Assembly: GCA_025890175.1 (NCBI GenBank)
Contig: JANPYM010000011.1
Location: 1,964,299-2,028,298, forward strand
Reading direction: 5' to 3'
Source: Ciborinia camelliae
Lineage: Eukaryota; Ascomycota; Leotiomycetes; Helotiales; Sclerotiniaceae
DNA length: 64,000 nucleotides
The notes beneath the pieces were generated by a model. That model searched no databases, was not told the DNA's origin, and saw nothing but the letters and a program-made list of their open reading frames with translations. Within the stretch, counting starts at the first letter, position 1; each line of letters starts with the position of its first letter. Positions 61,393-64,000 of the stretch are shown one piece after another. The position numbers were made by a program, and so were the translations under genes.

Positions 61393-61490
61393 TTTGGCGT
61401 TGATAGAAATGATGTCGATAGATATGATGTCAATAGATATGATGTCGATAGATATGATGTCAATAGATATGATGTCAATAGAAATAGCAT
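61393..61490. repeat. 15-bp minisatellite
   Basis: About six copies of a GATATGATGTCGATA / GATATGATGTCAATA unit occur head to tail, with first and last units slightly diverged. The minus strand reads as Ile-Ser-Ile-Asp-Ile repeats, but it is not part of a convincing gene. Confidence 0.85.
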
Positions 61491-61499
61491 CAAAACAAC

Positions 61500-63225
61500 A
61501 AGAAAGCACTTAGATGAACCCCAAGTAAACAAATTCCAAGCTACCCCTCATTGTAATCTCACGTATGAGTATTCCCAACAAAAAAAAACGCAGTATCGAA
61601 AAAATTTGCTTTCATTAGCTGGATGGCTACACAAACACATATCCAAAATATGTGAATAATCGCAATCACAAAATCTCGCTCAAAATTCAAAGTCGGAGCC
61701 GAGCTGCTTATTCCATTTACATTTACCCATACTCCGGACCTATACAACTAAATTACTAGGTAGACTTACTAGATATGGTTGGTGTGAATTATAATTTATC
61801 AAAATTCATATCCTGAACTAAGGTTTTTGATTTATCATCATACTAATTCAGCTTCTGAATTCAACACACACAACACCTATCCCAAGACTTCTCCTGTACC
61901 AGTTCAGTATCTGCATCTGCATCTCCTATACTTATACTTTATACTCCTCTCACTACCAGAAACCCAGAAAATAAACCCACAGTTTTCCTTCTCTCCTCTT
62001 CTCTTCTATTTCCTTTCATACAATAACCCGAATCACAATCACCAACAGAATATTTCCAGGCCCTCGCATCAGCATCCTGAATGTCACATCATATAATCCC
62101 AACAGCGTACACCCCCCCCTTCTCTAGTATCTCAGCAACATCTTCACTCAAAGCACTCAAAGCACCCCATTCTTCCAGGAATTTCAAGTTCGAGTTCCCT
62201 CCCCCATCTTCCATCTCCCATTCCTCCCTACCTCCCCCCTATAATCTAAATTCCTCGATTTTATTTCCCAAATGACTGAATACACCATACCCTCCCATAC
62301 ATCATACCCTATCATATCCCATACTACATATAAATCCCAAATCTCAAATCTCAAGTCTCGAGTCCCGGAGTCCGAGTCTAGCGAGATAAAATATTGAATA
62401 CCTATTGAATATTATAAATGAGATGTTTAACACGTTTGATATTGATATCCTAAACCATAAGATCATCCCATCCCATCCCATCCCATAATAAAGATGCAAC
62501 AAAAACAAGATTTAAACCCCGATCATAATCTCAATCTCAATCATAATCCCACCTTCCAAACCTCCCGATTTCCTGAAACTATAAACTATAAACTACAAAG
62601 ATTCTTTTGGTGATACGCGAAAAACAAAATAAAAGAAGAAGAAGAATGATAGATAAAACAAGAGAGGATTTAAGAATTACGATATATATGCATATATGCA
62701 AGAATTTGAACTTCTACTTTTCCTTAAAGTTTGAGTTTGCGTTGAAATTGAATTGATGAAAGATAAAGTTCTGTATGTATGTACGTACCTATGTGCGTAC
62801 CTATGTATGTATACTTTCTACCTATGTAGGTACTACTTGTTGTTAATTGATATTCCGAGAAAAGAGAATTTCCATAAGAAAGGAAGAAAATCATCACATC
62901 ACATCCCATCCTATCCCATCCCATCAAACATTTCAAATTTCATACCTACCTTATACCTTATACCTTATACCTTATACCTTATACCTTATACCAACTAGAA
63001 AGCATGCAAACTCGAGTGAAAAACGTTCATGATTTGAGCAAGTAGTGTAGTAGTATCAATCACATTAATCTATAAAAGTGAAGTGGGGAGGGAGAGGGAG
63101 GTAGGTAGGTAGGTAGGTAGCAGGTATATTTTAGTTTCGCCTGCCCCCCTTTCCTTTCCTTTTCATGCATTCAACCATCCACGACCTAGGATATCGACCT
63201 CACGAATCCCATCAACCCACCCACT
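61500..63225. other. Intergenic, no gene seen
   Basis: AT- and pyrimidine-rich sequence with a CTTATAC array (62945-62992), CCCAT units (62466-62486) and a GGTA tract (63100-63120). It probably includes the 3' untranslated region of the SWC4-family gene. Confidence 0.5.
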
Positions 63226-64000
63226 CTATTTCTTCTGTCTCTTGGAACTCTTATCACTCGCCGCACTCAAGACGCTGGCACTCCTCTTATGTGCTGCTGC
63301 GGCCTTCACACCAGCATCCTTATCCCCATTCCCATCTCCATCATCATTATCCTCGGCATTTCCATTTGCATCTTCACTCTCTTTCTCCTTCCCATCCAAG
63401 TCCTCATTGTTCCCATCCCCCTGTTCCGTACTAGGTACTAGAGAGGAAACTCCCGACTCTTCGCTTTCACCTTCCCTTTTATCACCTCCATTGCCATTTC
63501 CATTCTCATCCTTCGCCTCCGCATCGTTATCATCTCCTGCACCATCCATCCCCATATTCCTCGCCTTCCTCCTCCTTTTCTCCTCCAACTGCTCTTTCAC
63601 AACCGCAATCTCCCCAGCCAACTTATCAACCACCTTCTTACTATCCAATAAAATCCCAATACTTTTAAATAACTCATCATACGCATGCGCCACATCTATC
63701 GTAGGCATCGTGGCTTTCTCACCAATGCCCAATTCAGCCAAGGTATTTTTGATGCGGGTTTGTTGGATAGAACTCTTGGAGGTCATAGGTTTTAACAGCT
63801 TCTCACCGCGGAAAACTGGTCCTCCGGTGAGACGATCATAATGCGTAACACCATAAACCTTCTCTTCTTCTTCACTAAGTCTACGACGTTCCGAGGGATT
63901 CTGAGTGGATGATGATATACTTCCCTTTTTATTACCCACAGCTGATGAATTGCCAGCTGTACCCGAGGGACCAGAGATCGATTCTCGAACATTAGAATCC
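63226..64000 (-). CDS. SWC4: SWC4/DMAP1-family chromatin protein, C-terminal part
   Basis: The frame is open from the right edge (64000) to the stop at 63226, so the gene's 5' part lies outside the window. The visible 258 residues contain the DMAP1-type C-terminal block: a VFRGEKLLKP segment, QTRIKNTLAELGI, MPTIDVAHAYDELFKSIGILLDSKKVVDKL and a coiled-coil VVKEQLEEKRRRK. They are followed by an acidic Asp/Asn/Gly-rich region and a basic KRQKK end. SWC4 is a subunit shared by the SWR1 (H2A.Z loading) and NuA4 (histone acetylation) complexes in yeast. Assignment rests on this C-terminal block only, since the SANT-like domain is out of view. Confidence 0.7.
   Translation of the reverse strand, partial: DSNVRESISGPSGTAGNSSAVGNKKGSISSSTQNPSERRRLSEEEEKVYGVTHYDRLTGGPVFRGEKLLKPMTSKSSIQQTRIKNTLAELGIGEKATMPTIDVAHAYDELFKSIGILLDSKKVVDKLAGEIAVVKEQLEEKRRRKARNMGMDGAGDDNDAEAKDENGNGNGGDKREGESEESGVSSLVPSTEQGDGNNEDLDGKEKESEDANGNAEDNDDGDGNGDKDAGVKAAAAHKRSASVLSAASDKSSKRQKK

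Overview
The window looks like nuclear DNA of a filamentous ascomycete (Pezizomycotina). A helotialean/Sclerotiniaceae-type Leotiomycete is my guess, but that is inference. The evidence is short spliceosomal introns (43-62 nt) with TACTRAY-like branch sites, a HET-domain protein, an AcuF-like C2H2 protein, a Zn2Cys6 regulator, a DPBB secreted protein, and very long AT-rich intergenic DNA full of TAGG/CCTA and other microsatellites. The sequence is assembled, with one 10-N gap (19213-19222).

Layout. 0.3-6.5 kb: an array of about ten tRNA-like loci. The first four lie on the + strand and the next five on the - strand. Most have intact acceptor, D and T arms, but 80-130 nt inserted between the halves. 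6.1-8.7 kb: MITE-like copies and a degenerate array with a period of about 130 bp. 9.3-10.2 kb: a SprT-like metalloprotease gene, followed by a 199-bp direct repeat and a degenerate minisatellite field to 12.26 kb. 12.3-17.3 kb: a divergent housekeeping pair, mitochondrial methionyl-tRNA formyltransferase (FMT1, -) and the vacuolar fusion factor CCZ1 (+), sharing a promoter of about 375 bp. 17.3-19.4 kb: microsatellites and the assembly gap. 19.5-20.4 kb: a secreted DPBB (RlpA/expansin-like) protein. 20.4-30.9 kb: gene desert.

30.9-37.8 kb: a decayed subtilisin (S8) fragment, an AcuF-like C2H2 zinc-finger gene (-), and a divergent HET-domain gene (+). This neighbourhood resembles fungal self/non-self or NLR-type loci. 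37.8-53.4 kb: a second gene desert of about 15.5 kb. 53.4-55.7 kb: a gene fusing a Zn2Cys6 DNA-binding domain to a maltose O-acetyltransferase-type hexapeptide domain. 58.9-59.8 kb: an HSL-family esterase (-). 60.6-61.5 kb: a degenerate repeat region with a small repeat ORF. 63.2-64.0 kb: the 3' end of a SWC4/DMAP1-family gene (-) that runs off the right edge.

The protein genes do not form an obvious pathway. The points of most interest are the tRNA-like array, whose helices covary between copies while long inserts persist, the dispersed MITE family, the AcuF/S8-relic/HET neighbourhood, and the Zn2Cys6-acetyltransferase fusion.
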